Of a DNA stretch of 64,000 nt, positions 34,920 through 45,220 are shown piece after piece. A model generated the notes under the pieces. That model was given only the letters and a program-made list of their open reading frames with translations. It was not told the origin of the DNA and did not search any database. Source of the DNA: Inia geoffrensis (taxonomy: Eukaryota > Chordata > Mammalia > Artiodactyla > Iniidae); assembly GCA_036417435.1 (NCBI GenBank), contig CM070904.1, forward strand, positions 133,424,695 through 133,488,694, read 5' to 3'. Made by a program: the position numbers and the translations under genes. The number at the start of each line of letters is the position of its first letter. Within the stretch, counting starts at the first letter, position 1.

Positions 34920-35036
34920 TGCTGATTCGATGTCCTTGTTATTTATAGGTCTATTCAGATTTTCTGTCTCTTTGTGATTTAGTCTTGCTAGGTTTTGAGT
35001 TTCTAGGCGTCTTTCCATTTCACCCAAGTTATCCAA
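34848..35036 (-). pseudogene. L1 ORF2 fragment across the Tigger1 edge
   Basis: The minus-strand frame contains ETENLNRPINNKDIESAQTH, close to the L1 ORF2 linker ENLNRPITSKEIE. The C-terminal end of the frame runs into Tigger1 DNA (34848-34919) and is not L1. Confidence 0.8.
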
Positions 35037-35233
35037 GTTCTTGCTGTACAGTTGTTCCCGGTACTCTCTTATAATACTGTTTATTTCTATAGAATCAGTA
35101 TTAATGTCCCCGTTTTCATTTTTTATTTTAGTAATTTGAGTCTTCTCTCTTTTTTTATTAGTCCATCTAGCTAAAGGTTTGTCAATTATTTTTATCTTTG
35201 AAAAGAACTAACCTTTAATTTTGATAATTTTCT

Positions 35234-35376
35234 CTATATTTTTCTATTCTCGATTTTATTTCTCTCTCCTGTGACCTTTATTATCGCCTTACTTCTATTA
35301 GCTTTGGGTTTAGATTGTTCTTTTTTTCCTAGTTCCTCAAGTTGTACAGTAAGGTTGTTGATTTGAGATCTGTCTT
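35234..35376 (-). pseudogene. L1 ORF2 fragment upstream of RT domain
   Basis: Peptide NNLTVQLEELGKKEQSKPKA then NRSKAIIKVTGERNKIENRK resembles ORF2 (L..LEKQEQTKPKASRRKEIIKIRAELNEIE). The frame's N-terminal 30 residues come from the next nested L1. Confidence 0.8.
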
Positions 35377-36232
35377 GTTTTTTTCCCAGTTGAATTGAGA
35401 TGTAATTGGCATATAACACTGTGTTAGTTTCAGGTGTACAACATAATGATTTGATATATGCAAATAACATGAAATGATTACCACCATAAGCTTAGTGAAC
35501 ATCCCTCACCTCACATAGTTATAACTTTTTTTCCTGTGATGAGAACTTTTTTTTTTTTTTTTTTTTTGCAGTACGCGGGCCTCTCACCGTTGTGGCCTCT
35601 CCCGTTGCGGAGCACAGGCTCCGGACGCGCAGGCTCAGCGGCCATGGCTCACGGGCCCAGCCGCTCCGCGGCACGTGGGATCTTCCCGGACCGGGGCACG
35701 AACCCGTGTCCCCTGCATCGGCAGGCGGACTCTCAACCACTGCGCCACCAGGGAAGCCCGATGAGAAGTTTTTAATACCCACTGTCTTAGTGACTTTCAA
35801 ATCTACCAAATGGTATTGTTAACTATAGTCACTCTGCTGTGCATGACATCTCCAGAGCTTATAACTGGAAGTATGTACTTTCTGACCACCTTCATCATAT
35901 TCCCCAGGTCCCACCTCCTGCCTTTGACAGCCACCAATCTGTTCTTTGTATCTATGAGTTCAGATTTGTTAGATTCCACATATAAATGAGATCATACAGC
36001 ATTCATCTTTCTCTGTCTGATGTATTTCACTTAGCATAATTCCCTCAAGGTACAGCCATATTTTTGCAAATGGCAGGATTTTCTTCTTTTTTTATGGCTG
36101 AATAATATTCATTGTGTATATATAGTACATTTCTTATCCATTCATCCACTTGATGAACATTTAGGTTGCTTCCATGTCTTGGCTATTGTAACTAATGCTG
36201 CAATAGACATGGGGGTGTACAGATGTCTCTTC
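35377..36232 (-). mobile_element. L1MA/B-like 3' end nested in host L1
   Basis: GAGATGTAATTGGCATATAA, CACTGTGTTAGTTTCAGGTG, CCCACTGTCTTAGTGACTTT, CCACATATAAATGAGATCAT, TTTATGGCTGAATAATATTC and GCTGCAATAGACATGGGGGT: antisense 3' UTR of a middle-aged L1, about 650 bp without the SINE it contains. Host ORF2 resumes after 36232 (TTTCTAATTTCACTTGTGAT). Confidence 0.8.
35552..35759 (-). mobile_element. CHR-2-type SINE, antisense
   Basis: Long T-tract then GCAGTACGCGGGCCTCTCAC through CACTGCGCCACCAGGGAAGC. The duplication GATGAGAACTTTTT (35538-35551) and GATGAGAAGTTTTT (35760-35773) has one mismatch. It is the innermost layer of the nest. Confidence 0.95.
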
Positions 36233-37224
36233 AGCATAGCAGCTTTGTTTCTAATTTCACTTGTGATTTCTTCTTTGATCCACTGGTTCTTTTAAAGGGT
36301 GTCATTTAATTTCCACAATTTTGTGAATTTTCCAATTTACCTTCTGCTATTGATTTCTAACTTCATCCCGTTATGGTCAGAGAAGATGTTTTGTATGATG
36401 TCTAAAATCTGTTGATGTCTTTGAAAAATCTGTTGATTCTTAATTTGTGGCCTAACAGATGGTCTATCCTGGAAAATGTCCCATGTGCACTTGAGAAGGA
36501 TGTGTATTCTGTTTTTGTTGGGCAGAGCGTTCTGTATACATCTGTTGGAACTGGTTGGTTTATTGTGTTAAGTCCTCTATTTCTTTACTTATCTTCTGTC
36601 TAGCTGTTCTATCCATTATTGAGAGTGGGGTATTGAAGTCTACAACTATTATTGTATGACTGTCTCTTTCCTCCTTCAATTCTGTCAGTTTTTGCATCTT
36701 ACGTTTTTATGGTCTGTCATTAGGTGCATAAATGTTTATAATTGTTACATATTCTTTCTGTATTGAATTTTTGTTAATACAATGTCCCTCTTATAACTTT
36801 TTTTTGATTTAAAGTTTATTTTGTCCTATATTGGTATAGCCACCCCTGCCCACTTTTGGTCACTGCTGGCATGGAATATCTTTTTCCATCCTTTTACTTT
36901 CAATCTATTTGCGTCTTTAGATCTCAAGTGCGTCTTTTGTAGACACAGCATAAGCACATGTTTTCATTCATTCTGCCAGTCTCTGTCTTTTGATTGGATC
37001 GTTTAATCCATTTACATTTATAGTAATTACTGATAGAGAGAGACCTACTTCTGTCATTTTGTTATTTGTTTTCTACATGTCCTAGAGCTTTTTTTGTCCC
37101 TTATTTTCTGCATCACTGTGTTTAGTTGTTTCTTGCAGTGAAACACTTAAATTCCTTCCTCATTTCTGAATGTTGCATTCTCGGCTCTGGCTTCAGCAGA
37201 ACTTTGTACTTGAAGGGTAGCAGA

Positions 37225-37492
37225 GGTGAGAGAGAGGGAGATGATGACGATGCTGTGCTGCTGGCTTCGAAGACGGAGGAAGGGGCCATGAACCAAGGGA
37301 TGCAGGTGCCTGTGGAAGCTGGAAAAGGCCAAGCTGTGGGTTCTCTCCCTTAGCACTTGCAGAAAGAAGGCGGCCCTGATGACACCTCGTTTTGAGGACT
37401 TATGACCTCACAACTGTAAGTCAGCACACTTGTGCTGTCTCAAGCCACCGCGTTTGTGGCAATCTGATACAGCAATCATAGGAAACTTCTAG
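37225..37492 (+). mobile_element. MaLR-type LTR 3' half
   Basis: GGCCATGAACCAAGGGATGC, AGGTGCCTGTGGAAGCTGGA, AAAAGGCC, then CTTATGACCTCACAACTGTA, CTCAAGCCACCGCGTTTGTG and GCAATCATAGGAAACTTCTA match the 3' half of a MaLR/ERVL LTR (..AAGCCAC..TTTGTGGTAATTTGTTACAGCAGCAATAGGAAACTAATA). Confidence 0.6.
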
Positions 37493-39579
37493 GTGCAGGT
37501 CACCTAAAGCTTGTGGTGGTGGCACCGAAGGAAGACGGGTGCAGTGACCGTCTTTAAAACTCTGCTGGAGTTGGAACTGCACAGTGTCCGTTGGCTGTAT
37601 TTCACAGGAGCACATGGTAACGAGAGCTGGATGGCACTGGAGCCTTCCCCATGCCTCCACATCACCATGTGCAAACATCCCCCTGTACTCCTAGTGCTGG
37701 CACATTTGTTTTGAATTACTTTTGTGAAAAAAAAAAAAAAAAAAAGGTATGTAGGGGCTGTGGCATGTTAATAGTAGCTTACGATTAAGATCATTTTAGT
37801 CCATGCGCCACTTTGGAAAAAATGAATTGCAGCAGCGCAAGGATGGCTCCGGGAAAGCATCTGTGCACGCGGGACTCCCCTTAGCCATCTGCAGATGGGC
37901 ATGTCATCGAGAGCCACCATTCGCAAGACGTTATGTCAAGCACCTCCCACTGATGGTTGTGTGCAAACTGTTTGCATCTTGTTAGAATCCGATCCGGCTT
38001 GGATTTCTTTCTTCAAAGCCCTTGATGAAGACAAGCCACGTCTGTTTTGTGTCAGTTGCTATGTCTCTGCTGAAATCTGCTCCTCCTGTGCCTAGTGTCT
38101 CTCCCCTCCACGTGGCTGCTCCTTTGTGGCTGAGCACAGCCAGATTGCTGAGCCCACCAGTGAGCCCGCCAGTCTGGACTGAGAGGCCAGAGATGGGGGC
38201 TGTCCCCAGTGGACACACAAGTCTTAGGTGGTGAATAGGAGCTCACAGAGGAGGCTCTGCTTCTTTGAAGTGCCAGGATGAAATGTGGCAAAGAGGATTT
38301 ACATCAGAATGCTTTTCAAGACATGCCATTCCCCTGCCTTTAGTCAATGTGTGCTTTTCAAGGGCTAAATATGAAATGCCCTATGGCCAGTAAAAGGCCT
38401 GGTGTGGGGACTAGTAATCAGGAGATCCCCGCTCTTTAGAACAGGCTTTTTTATTTCTTGGGCATTTCGCCCTCCTCTGTATGTCTTTAAGACCATGCCA
38501 AGGCTGCTGGAAGCTGGTTTCCAGATGACTCTGCTGGACCAGCCAGAGCACTGAGGAGTGACGGTGGGGTCTCCTAAGGACCAAAACCAGGAGCATCACC
38601 ATAAAAGGACTGATTCTTTGTAAAGTAGTGAGGCTGCTGTCAAGGGAGGCATGCAAGCAAAAGTGGGACGCCCAAACGGATCATGCAGAGGGAGGTGCAG
38701 GGGATGGTCTGCCAAAGCCTTCTGCCCATGTGCTTTGATGTTGTGCACAGCCCCATCCTGGCCTTTCGCTCGCAGACTGCCTGCTCTCCGCAGAGAGCCA
38801 AAGGGCACCGTCACATTGACAAAAAACGGTCAGTCACTGAGACGCGTGGGTACATGTCTTCCTTTTGTGTCTGTGCCATCGTCCTGCTTAATATTGCAAA
38901 TGGCTGGTGCAAGTGTTTAACCAGGTCGCCGCAATCCCTTGCATCCTAATTCAGTGTGATTCCAATTTGGGTTCTCTCCTTCACTATGAGACTTTCAGAA
39001 ATTACATCAAGAACGGTAAATGTTTGTCCTTTAAGCCAAATTCATGTCCTTGCTTTACGACAGCTTAAATAATTTGTGACTGTTTTTTCTGTTCTCAAGC
39101 CAGGAAGGATTTCTTTTAAACTGATCATAGGACTAGCACAGGGGTCTCCAAGCATCACCTTTGAAACCACATGACTCTCCATGTGAGCTGAAAGGGCCCA
39201 CAGTCACACATTCCAGGTAACTTGATACCAGATGCCCATGTGGTGCCCGTGGGGTCCTGAGCCCTGGGCTCACACACACGTGCAGGAGCCTCCCAGAGTG
39301 GGCCTAGGGTTTGCTGTGCTCACTGTGAGGCCATACGAGGATGGCTCTTGGTCCTGGGTGCGCCGGCCTCGTGGGGGGTGTCCTAGAGGCCTCAGGACAG
39401 ACAGTGGTGCCGCATGGACCAGCCACAGACAGGACAATGTCCAGGTGTCCTGGGGGAGCACCCGTGGGACAAACGGGACTCCCAGCTTCCCCCTCTGAGT
39501 GGTGCCTGGCGCTCGGGCATCCCACAGACTTGATTAGCAGGTGGTAATCAAGCACGCTCCGAGCTGGTGGCAGGACCGC
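37493..39579. other. Unique DNA, possible retrocopy end at 37.7 kb
   Basis: 37726-37745 is an uninterrupted A-run of about 20 preceded by about 230 bp of nonrepeat sequence. It could be the 3' end of a processed transcript, but no parent gene or AATAAA is recognised. 37.75-39.2 kb is moderately AT-rich and repeat-free, with open frames under 90 codons (38651-38949 has two overlapping). No gene can be supported. Confidence 0.35.
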
Positions 39580-39715
39580 CGATGGTTCAGAGCACCGGCT
39601 TTGGCCTTGGGCAGACCCGCGTGGTGATTTACTAGCTGGGAGTCCTTGGGGAGCCGTTGGTGTTTCCCAGCCTCAGCTTCCCCAGGTGTCAATTGGGGCT
39701 GTAGACCCACCCACT
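39580..39715 (+). mobile_element. MIR element
   Basis: GGTTCAGAGCACCGGCTTTG, then TTTACTAGCTGGGAGTCCTT, then CAGCCTCAGCTTCCCCAGGT, follows sense MIR (GGTTAAGAGCACGG..CTAGCTGTGTGACCTTGGG..CTCAGTTTCCCCATCTG). Confidence 0.7.
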
Positions 39716-40055
39716 CTCCAAGGAAGTGAAGCTCCCTGGCGGCTGTGAGTTGTCAGCGGTGAACCCGGCATTGTCCCTCCCTTATGCCAGGCAAGCTTGA
39801 GGCCAGAGGCCAAGGGGAAAGATGGGCTGGTCCTTCCGCAGCCATCCTCCGCCAGCCCCCGGGCACGTGCCTGCCCAGGGTAGAGCCGCCTGGCTGGATC
39901 CTCTGAATGATGCGGGGTCGGCAGTTTTATCCCAGACCCTGGACAACGGAGAGGACACTCCCCTGCCTCTCCCACCCTGGTCCCTGGAGGCTGCTCTGGA
40001 GTTTTAGGCGCAGACTGTGGTCATTTCAATCCCAGATCAAAAATACAGCATTCTG

Positions 40056-40262
40056 GGGCTTCCCTGGTGGCGCAGTGGTTGAGAGTCCGCCTGCCGATGC
40101 AGGGGACGCGGGTTCGTGCCCTGGTCCGGGAAGATCCCACATGCCGCGGAGCGGCTGGGCCCGTGAGCTGTGGCCGCTGAGCCTGCGCATCCGGAGCCTG
40201 TGCTCCGCAACGGGAGAGGCCACAACAGTGAGAGGCCCGCGGACCGCAAAAAAAAAAAAAAT
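40056..40262 (+). mobile_element. CHR-2-type SINE, near full length
   Basis: GGGCTTCCCTGGTGGCGCAG with B box GGTTCGTGCCCTGGTCC, AACGGGAGAGGCCACAACAG and a terminal GACCGC plus A13. Perfect 12-bp duplication TACAGCATTCTG at 40044-40055 and 40263-40274. The most complete copy here. It creates part of a 274-codon chimeric open frame (39907-40731) that is not a gene. Confidence 0.96.
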
Positions 40263-40274
40263 TACAGCATTCTG

Positions 40275-42079
40275 CCCAAGGGCTTATAAGCCGAGACCAC
40301 CCCCTCACACGTGGAGCCATGATGCCACCGCCCCGTCAGCAGTGCCCCCAGAAGCTCAGCCCTCCCAGGACACCTCCACGGGGGTCCTCTGGGGTGATGT
40401 CCCTGCCAACCCACCCCACCCCCGACCCTCCTGCACACACTGGCTGCCCCGGGCCACGGTCAGCCTCCTCTGTGGCCTGCTTGGTGTTGTGAGCGATCCC
40501 TTACCCCGGAAAAACTGGGGTCCCCAAGGGCCGGCCCAGAGCACCCCGGTCTTCCCTCCTCCCAGGGATCCTGCAAGGACTCGGCACAGGTCGGAGGTCA
40601 CTGGGATCCCCAGGTGGCTCCGAGGGACTTCCCCGTCACTGAGCTCTGTGGCTGACCAGAATCTCCCTCCCCCCGCGACATTTGGGAGTTGTTGGTGTCA
40701 GTCCCCTGAGACAGCTGGAGCCCAGACCTGAGGGCCGACTTGTGACTTGGCACCCTACCCCCATGCCCCGGGCTACACCTGCTGGGGACCTCGAGTCAGA
40801 TCCGAACAGGGAGGCTGGAACGTTCCGTGCTGTCTCAGAGGTCAAAGGCAAGAAGATGTGGAAGGACTGGAAGGGAGTCAGCAGTTGGTTTGGCAATGAG
40901 GGTGGAGGAGAGACGCCAAAAATCATCCGAGACCTACTTTTGAATCCAACAGAACATGACAGAACGTTCCCGAGGTTTCCCTCCTGGGATGGCGGGTTTG
41001 CTTTTAGAGACCGTAATAGATGCTCGGGCAGATCCGAAAGCCTGGAAGTGGCCGCCCCGGGCTGGCCCGGCTGGCTGTCCCCTCCAGACAGCCCTCGGGG
41101 AGAGAACAGGGGTCTCTGTCTGCAGACTCCCCCATCCTCCCAGCCGCCTGCTTCCCGGGCCTCAGCCCACCTGCAGCGGGAGGGGCATGCGGCTCTGACC
41201 ATGACCCACCCCTTCAGTATGTGCTGGCATCTCACTCGGCATTACTGGCAACACTGTGAGAGCAGGAGGGGTGGGACCTGATGAGCCGCCAGCCCCCTCC
41301 CAAACGTAACCACCCTAAACCTGAGAAGCCGGGGGCAGAAGTGCCAGGTCCAAGTACAGGAGGGGCTGGGGCAGGAGTGGGGGTCCCAAGCCCGGGGACA
41401 GGGGAGCCCAGGTGGGCAAGAGGCCAGGTGGCAGCCAGCAGCTCACCCCAACTCATCTCCCTCCATACCCCCAGTGGTCGAGCAACAGCCCCCCATCCCC
41501 CGGCCCCAGCTACATGTCTCCACCCCATCCCGTGGGAATATAAATGCACGGGGAAGTGATGCGACACGAAAGCCCATACACACCAGGCAGCCCAGAACTA
41601 AGAGGCAGCTTAATACACACCGTCCACGAGGGGATGGAGGGCGCTGGAGCAAGGGGCAGGGACCAGAGCCAGCGGAAAACCTGGGCCGAGGAAACGACCG
41701 TGGGCTTGATGGATGGGCTTGGAACGCAGGCAACACGCTCAGCGAGATGGAAGATGGGGTCAAGAAAGGGCCCCAAGGGCATAAGGAAGCGGCTGAGATT
41801 CGAGGTAAAAGATGCAATGGAAGGCTAAGAGGCAGAAACTAGACACACGGGGTCAAGATCTATGGGACTGAGTCACAGAGGCCGAGGGAGGAACGGAAAG
41901 GGGTACATATTTCAAGAATGAGATAGCGAGAGTGGCTTCATCTTAAAGGAAGATAAGAGCCTCGGGTTGAAAGGGCAAACAGACGACACGTACACACACA
42001 CATTAAAAGGAGATCAAGACATCAAAGAGAAAGATAAAACTCTAGATGTTCTCAGAAAAGCTGTTAACCTCTGAGTGCT
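40275..42079. other. Unique GC-rich DNA
   Basis: No gene. The complementary pair of 199-codon frames at 40636-41281 is a both-strand openness artefact. Confidence 0.4.
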
Positions 42080-42215
42080 GACATCAGATTATCAAGTGGC
42101 CCCGCGAAATTCTGAGAACGAGAAGAAAACAGATGTTTTCAGAGGTTTGAAGGAAATTAACTTTGAACCTAGAATTCCAAGTTCAGCTAAACCAGCACCT
42201 AAATGTGTGGTACGC
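42080..42215 (+). mobile_element. HAL1/L1 ORF1-end fragment
   Basis: AACAGATGTTTTCAGAGGTT, TGAAGGAAATTAACTTTGAA, CCTAGAATTCCAAGTTCAGC and TAAACCAGCACCTAAATGTG resemble the same old HAL1/L1 region as at 20085-20250. Confidence 0.55.
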
Positions 42216-42699
42216 AGCCTCAAGGTGACCCCAAAACATCTGCTTTGAAAATAGTGCCTGAGAAACACTGAAAAGAATGGGGGAAGGAACATGGGTGGGC
42301 TCCAGGCACCCCGAGAGGCGGGTGGGCCAGCACACTGGGCTCTGAGGTCAGGGGGCCACAAAGACGGACACAGCTGTGCCCCAGGGTGAGTGCTGTGGAG
42401 GCCACAGCTTTGTGGGGAGGGAGCTGTGGAAGCCGCCACCGCCCTAATTCCGAGGGAAGACAGAAGCCAGCGCCTGCGGAGAAAGAGTCCTACTGGGATG
42501 GAGCAACGAAGCCAAGTCAGAAATTTCTAGAAGGATGCTTCCCCTCTCTAGGACTTCTACGAATTAAACTGAAGCCACACGAAATGACCTCTGAGTCCTG
42601 TCGCTGAGGAAGTGAGAAGGCAGGGGCGACAACGGCCTTGGTGGCGGCGGGCTCGAGGGTGACCGCACACCCCGGCCTCGGGGCTTAATCCTGCTCTAG

Positions 42700-43215
42700 G
42701 AAGGGCCTTTTGGCAGGAAATGTTAAAGGTCTTTAAAGGTTGAATGCCCTTTGCCCCATAAATTCCAATTTTAGGAATTTAGTGTAAGCAAACAACACAA
42801 GAATTGGGCAGAGCTGGCAGTCCAAGAGTGTCCTCCAGCCCCGAGCCCCTGGTGCGCAGCTCTCAAAAACGGGCCAAGCCACTGGCGATCTCCAGCAGAT
42901 GCCGCGCAGCCACTAGGAGGGCAGTGGCTGCAGGCACAGTGACACAGAAAGATGCCCGGGTACCCCGCTGGTGAAAAAGTTAGGCCACAAAACAGTGTGT
43001 GCGATGAGATCCCACTTGTATGTGTGTATATCTGGGTGCAGTGCGCCAGGAAGAGGCCAGTAGGGCAACAAGGAGAGGGGGGTGACGTGAGCAAGGAGAG
43101 GGGGGTGACGAGATCAGGGCAGTGTCAGCGTCGTGTGTCACTGTATTCTCTGCGTCCTTTAAAATAAGCAAGCGTTACTTTTATGAATGGGAAAAGAATG
43201 CCCTTCCTATTAAAA
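42700..43215 (+). mobile_element. Ancient L1M 3' end (diverged)
   Basis: GCCCTTTGCCCCATAAATTC then CAATTTTAGGAATTTAGTGT. Later come AAAACAGTGTGTGCGATGAG, ATCCCACTTGTATGTGTGTA and CAAGCGTTACTTTTATGAAT, matching L1M 3' UTR (AAACAGTATGTATAGTATGATCCCATTT..TATTACTTTTATAAT). An internal 18-bp tandem copy (AAGGAGAGGGGGGTGACG) spans 43069-43111. Confidence 0.55.
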
Positions 43216-45120
43216 AAATGTTTTTTAGCTGCCTGGAAGGTGTCCTTGGTAATTTTGGCGGAGGTGTTAGCAAGACCACATTCCAACCCCTCGAGTCTGG
43301 ACTCCTGGCGTGAGCGTAGAAAATAGTCCCCACGGGTGTCCAGAAAGGGCTCACCCTGAGTTGTTATCACCATCACCCTAAAGCGGGGAGATGAAGGCAG
43401 GAGAGCATGAAACGCGCCCCCTCCCGAAAGCCACTTAAAGTTAAGGCTGAACGTCAAGATGTGTCACTCCCAGGTGGAGACCAAAGCATTGTATCAGGTA
43501 ACGGGGTTTGCGGGCACCTCTCCAGCTCTTCTGGGTAAATTCAAAGATTTGCATCCAAAAATCAACCCCAAACATCCACGGAGCCTCCGGGTCCCTGCAG
43601 GGAAGTCGATTGGAAGGAGGGAGGAACTAGGAAAAGCATCCCTGGGCCCCTCCGTCCCCGCCCTCCCGAAGCCAGGCCGCGGAGGCTCGGCCAGGTCCGG
43701 CAGATCCATGGCAGTCAGGCTCCTCTCACTGGACCATCTCCAAAGAGCGGGAAGATTTTACCTATGCAGCCATGGGGGCCTCAGAGGCTCTTTCACGCCA
43801 CACCCCTTTGTTCAGGGAGGGGACATGCAGGCGGACTCAGCGCTGGCCGTGGCTGGGCTGCTTCCCCCGGCCTGTGGGACATTCTGGGCTACCAGCTAGA
43901 GCATCACGGAAGGTCATTTTGATGTTGAGGTGCTGCCCTTCGTGGCCTGGAGCTACGTGTCTTTGGTTACGCAGCCGCAGGGCCCCATCGGAGGGCGCCT
44001 GGGGCCCCCAGGAATAATAAGCCAGGAGTCAGCGGTGTCTGGAGATCAGGCCCCCGGGGTCTGACAGGAAGAGCGTCCGGTCCCATCTGCCCACCCTCCT
44101 GAAAGGACTGAGGCTCTGGGTTAAATGTCTGAGCCCGCGATGCCACCCTGCCTGGCCCCGCAAAGGGTCAGAGAGGCCTGGGCCGTCACATGGCTCACAA
44201 GAGCCCCCCCCTGCCCACCTCCCGCAGCCTACCCCCACCATCGGTCTCAGCAGCAGTGGGACCACACCCTGGCTGCCCTGGGACAGTCCCCGAGGGCTGT
44301 GCTCTCCCGACAAGGCAGGACAGACCAGGATGTGACCCTGATGGGACACAGAGGGACCCTGGATGACACGTGGCCAACCTGGGGGTCTCCCCATGAAGCA
44401 CCTGCCAGGACTATGTAGACTCCCCGTCCCCCTGGGCTATCCCCTCAGCCTGGGGTGCCCTTGGGGCCGCAGTACGTCCCGGAGGCCCCAAGGAGAGCCC
44501 TGGATCTGCCACATAGGACGTGCCCTGAACTGGATCTGGATATGCCCCTCCAGGAGAAGGGCCCGGAAGGGGGTCCCTGGTGTCCACCCAGGGCCAAGTG
44601 GTGGCCGGGGGTGCTGATGAGCAGGCTGTTTTCAGGGGCTTCCAACCACACTCGAGAAACAGCAGGTGGAGTGATTCATGATTTTTAAATGCCCAAGAGT
44701 AAGTGCTTGGAGGCCCTGCAGAGGGGCTGGTGGCCTGAGCAGAGGGGCGGCGGCTGCCGCCTTCCAGGCCCCTCTCACTCTCCTGAGAGCATCAGGCCCT
44801 GCACCCTGCTTGGGGTGTGTGTGGAGCAGGGATGGGCCTCGCCATTTCAAGGCTGGCCCAGACCCAGACCCCTGTGCGTCTCACGAACTCTTCTGGAAAA
44901 TGAGACTTTATGCTGCCTCCCCCTCGGGGCCAGCCTGGGTGGGGGCCCCTTCAAGGCCCTCCATCTCATGCCCGTTCAGCGGGGGTCCCACCCGTGCCCC
45001 CCAGGCCCCAGCTGTGTCGGGGCAATCACCCCCTCTGCAGAGGGGTGCTGTGGAAAGCAGGCTGTTTCCCCATATGTGTGTTTGGGGAGTGGGGAGCTGG
45101 GTGCCTGGCCTGGGCTGCCT
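43216..45120. other. Unique intergenic DNA
   Basis: No gene or repeat. An octamer-like ATTTGCAT lies at 43547-43554 with no supporting promoter context. Confidence 0.4.
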
Positions 45121-45123
45121 CTC

Positions 45124-45150
45124 CATCCATCCATCCATCCATCCATGCAT
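45124..45150. repeat. (ATCC)n microsatellite
   Basis: CATCCATCCATCCATCCATC then CATGCATCC, about six units. Confidence 0.9.
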
Positions 45151-45220
45151 CCGTGCATTCCCCCACGCTTCCTGAGCGCCGTCTGCACCTGCCCTATGCC
45201 GGGTGCACAGATCTATGGAG
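45151..45220 (-). mobile_element. L2 3' end fragment (weak)
   Basis: CTTCCTGAGCGCCGTCTGCA then CCTGCCCTATGCCGGGTGCA fits antisense L2 (TATTGAGCGCCTACTATGTGCCAGGCAC). The adjoining ATCC array could derive from the L2 terminal GAATGA repeats. Confidence 0.4.

Larger units (their letters stand above)
31050..37167 (-). mobile_element. Large antisense L1M hosting four nested insertions
   Basis: Host pieces in order are 31050-32140, 32476-34010, 34920-35376 and 36233-37167. They read as one collinear reverse-complement L1 from the 3' poly-A through the 3' UTR and ORF2 toward its 5' half. Examples are TTTAAGGCTGAATAATGTTC, CTATATATTCTAGGTATTAA, TTTCTTTGAAGAGTTTTATA, GGAACTGGTTGGTTTATTG and TTCTTGCAGTGAAACACTTA. 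Interrupting elements are a younger L1 end, a Tigger1, another L1 3' end, and a SINE inside that. ORF2 is broken by stops throughout. The element is 5' truncated within ORF2. Confidence 0.85.

Noticed and set aside
38651..38949. Small overlapping open frames (88-89 codons) as a gene
   Set aside because: No domain, no conserved motif recognised, and two frames overlap with equal quality.
39907..40731. 274-codon plus-strand open frame
   Set aside because: It reads straight through the CHR-2 SINE and its poly-A (a lysine run), so it is a chimera of unique DNA and a transposon.
43547..43554. ATTTGCAT octamer (POU/Oct site)
   Set aside because: A single 8-mer is expected by chance at this scale, and there is no TATA box or V-gene context.
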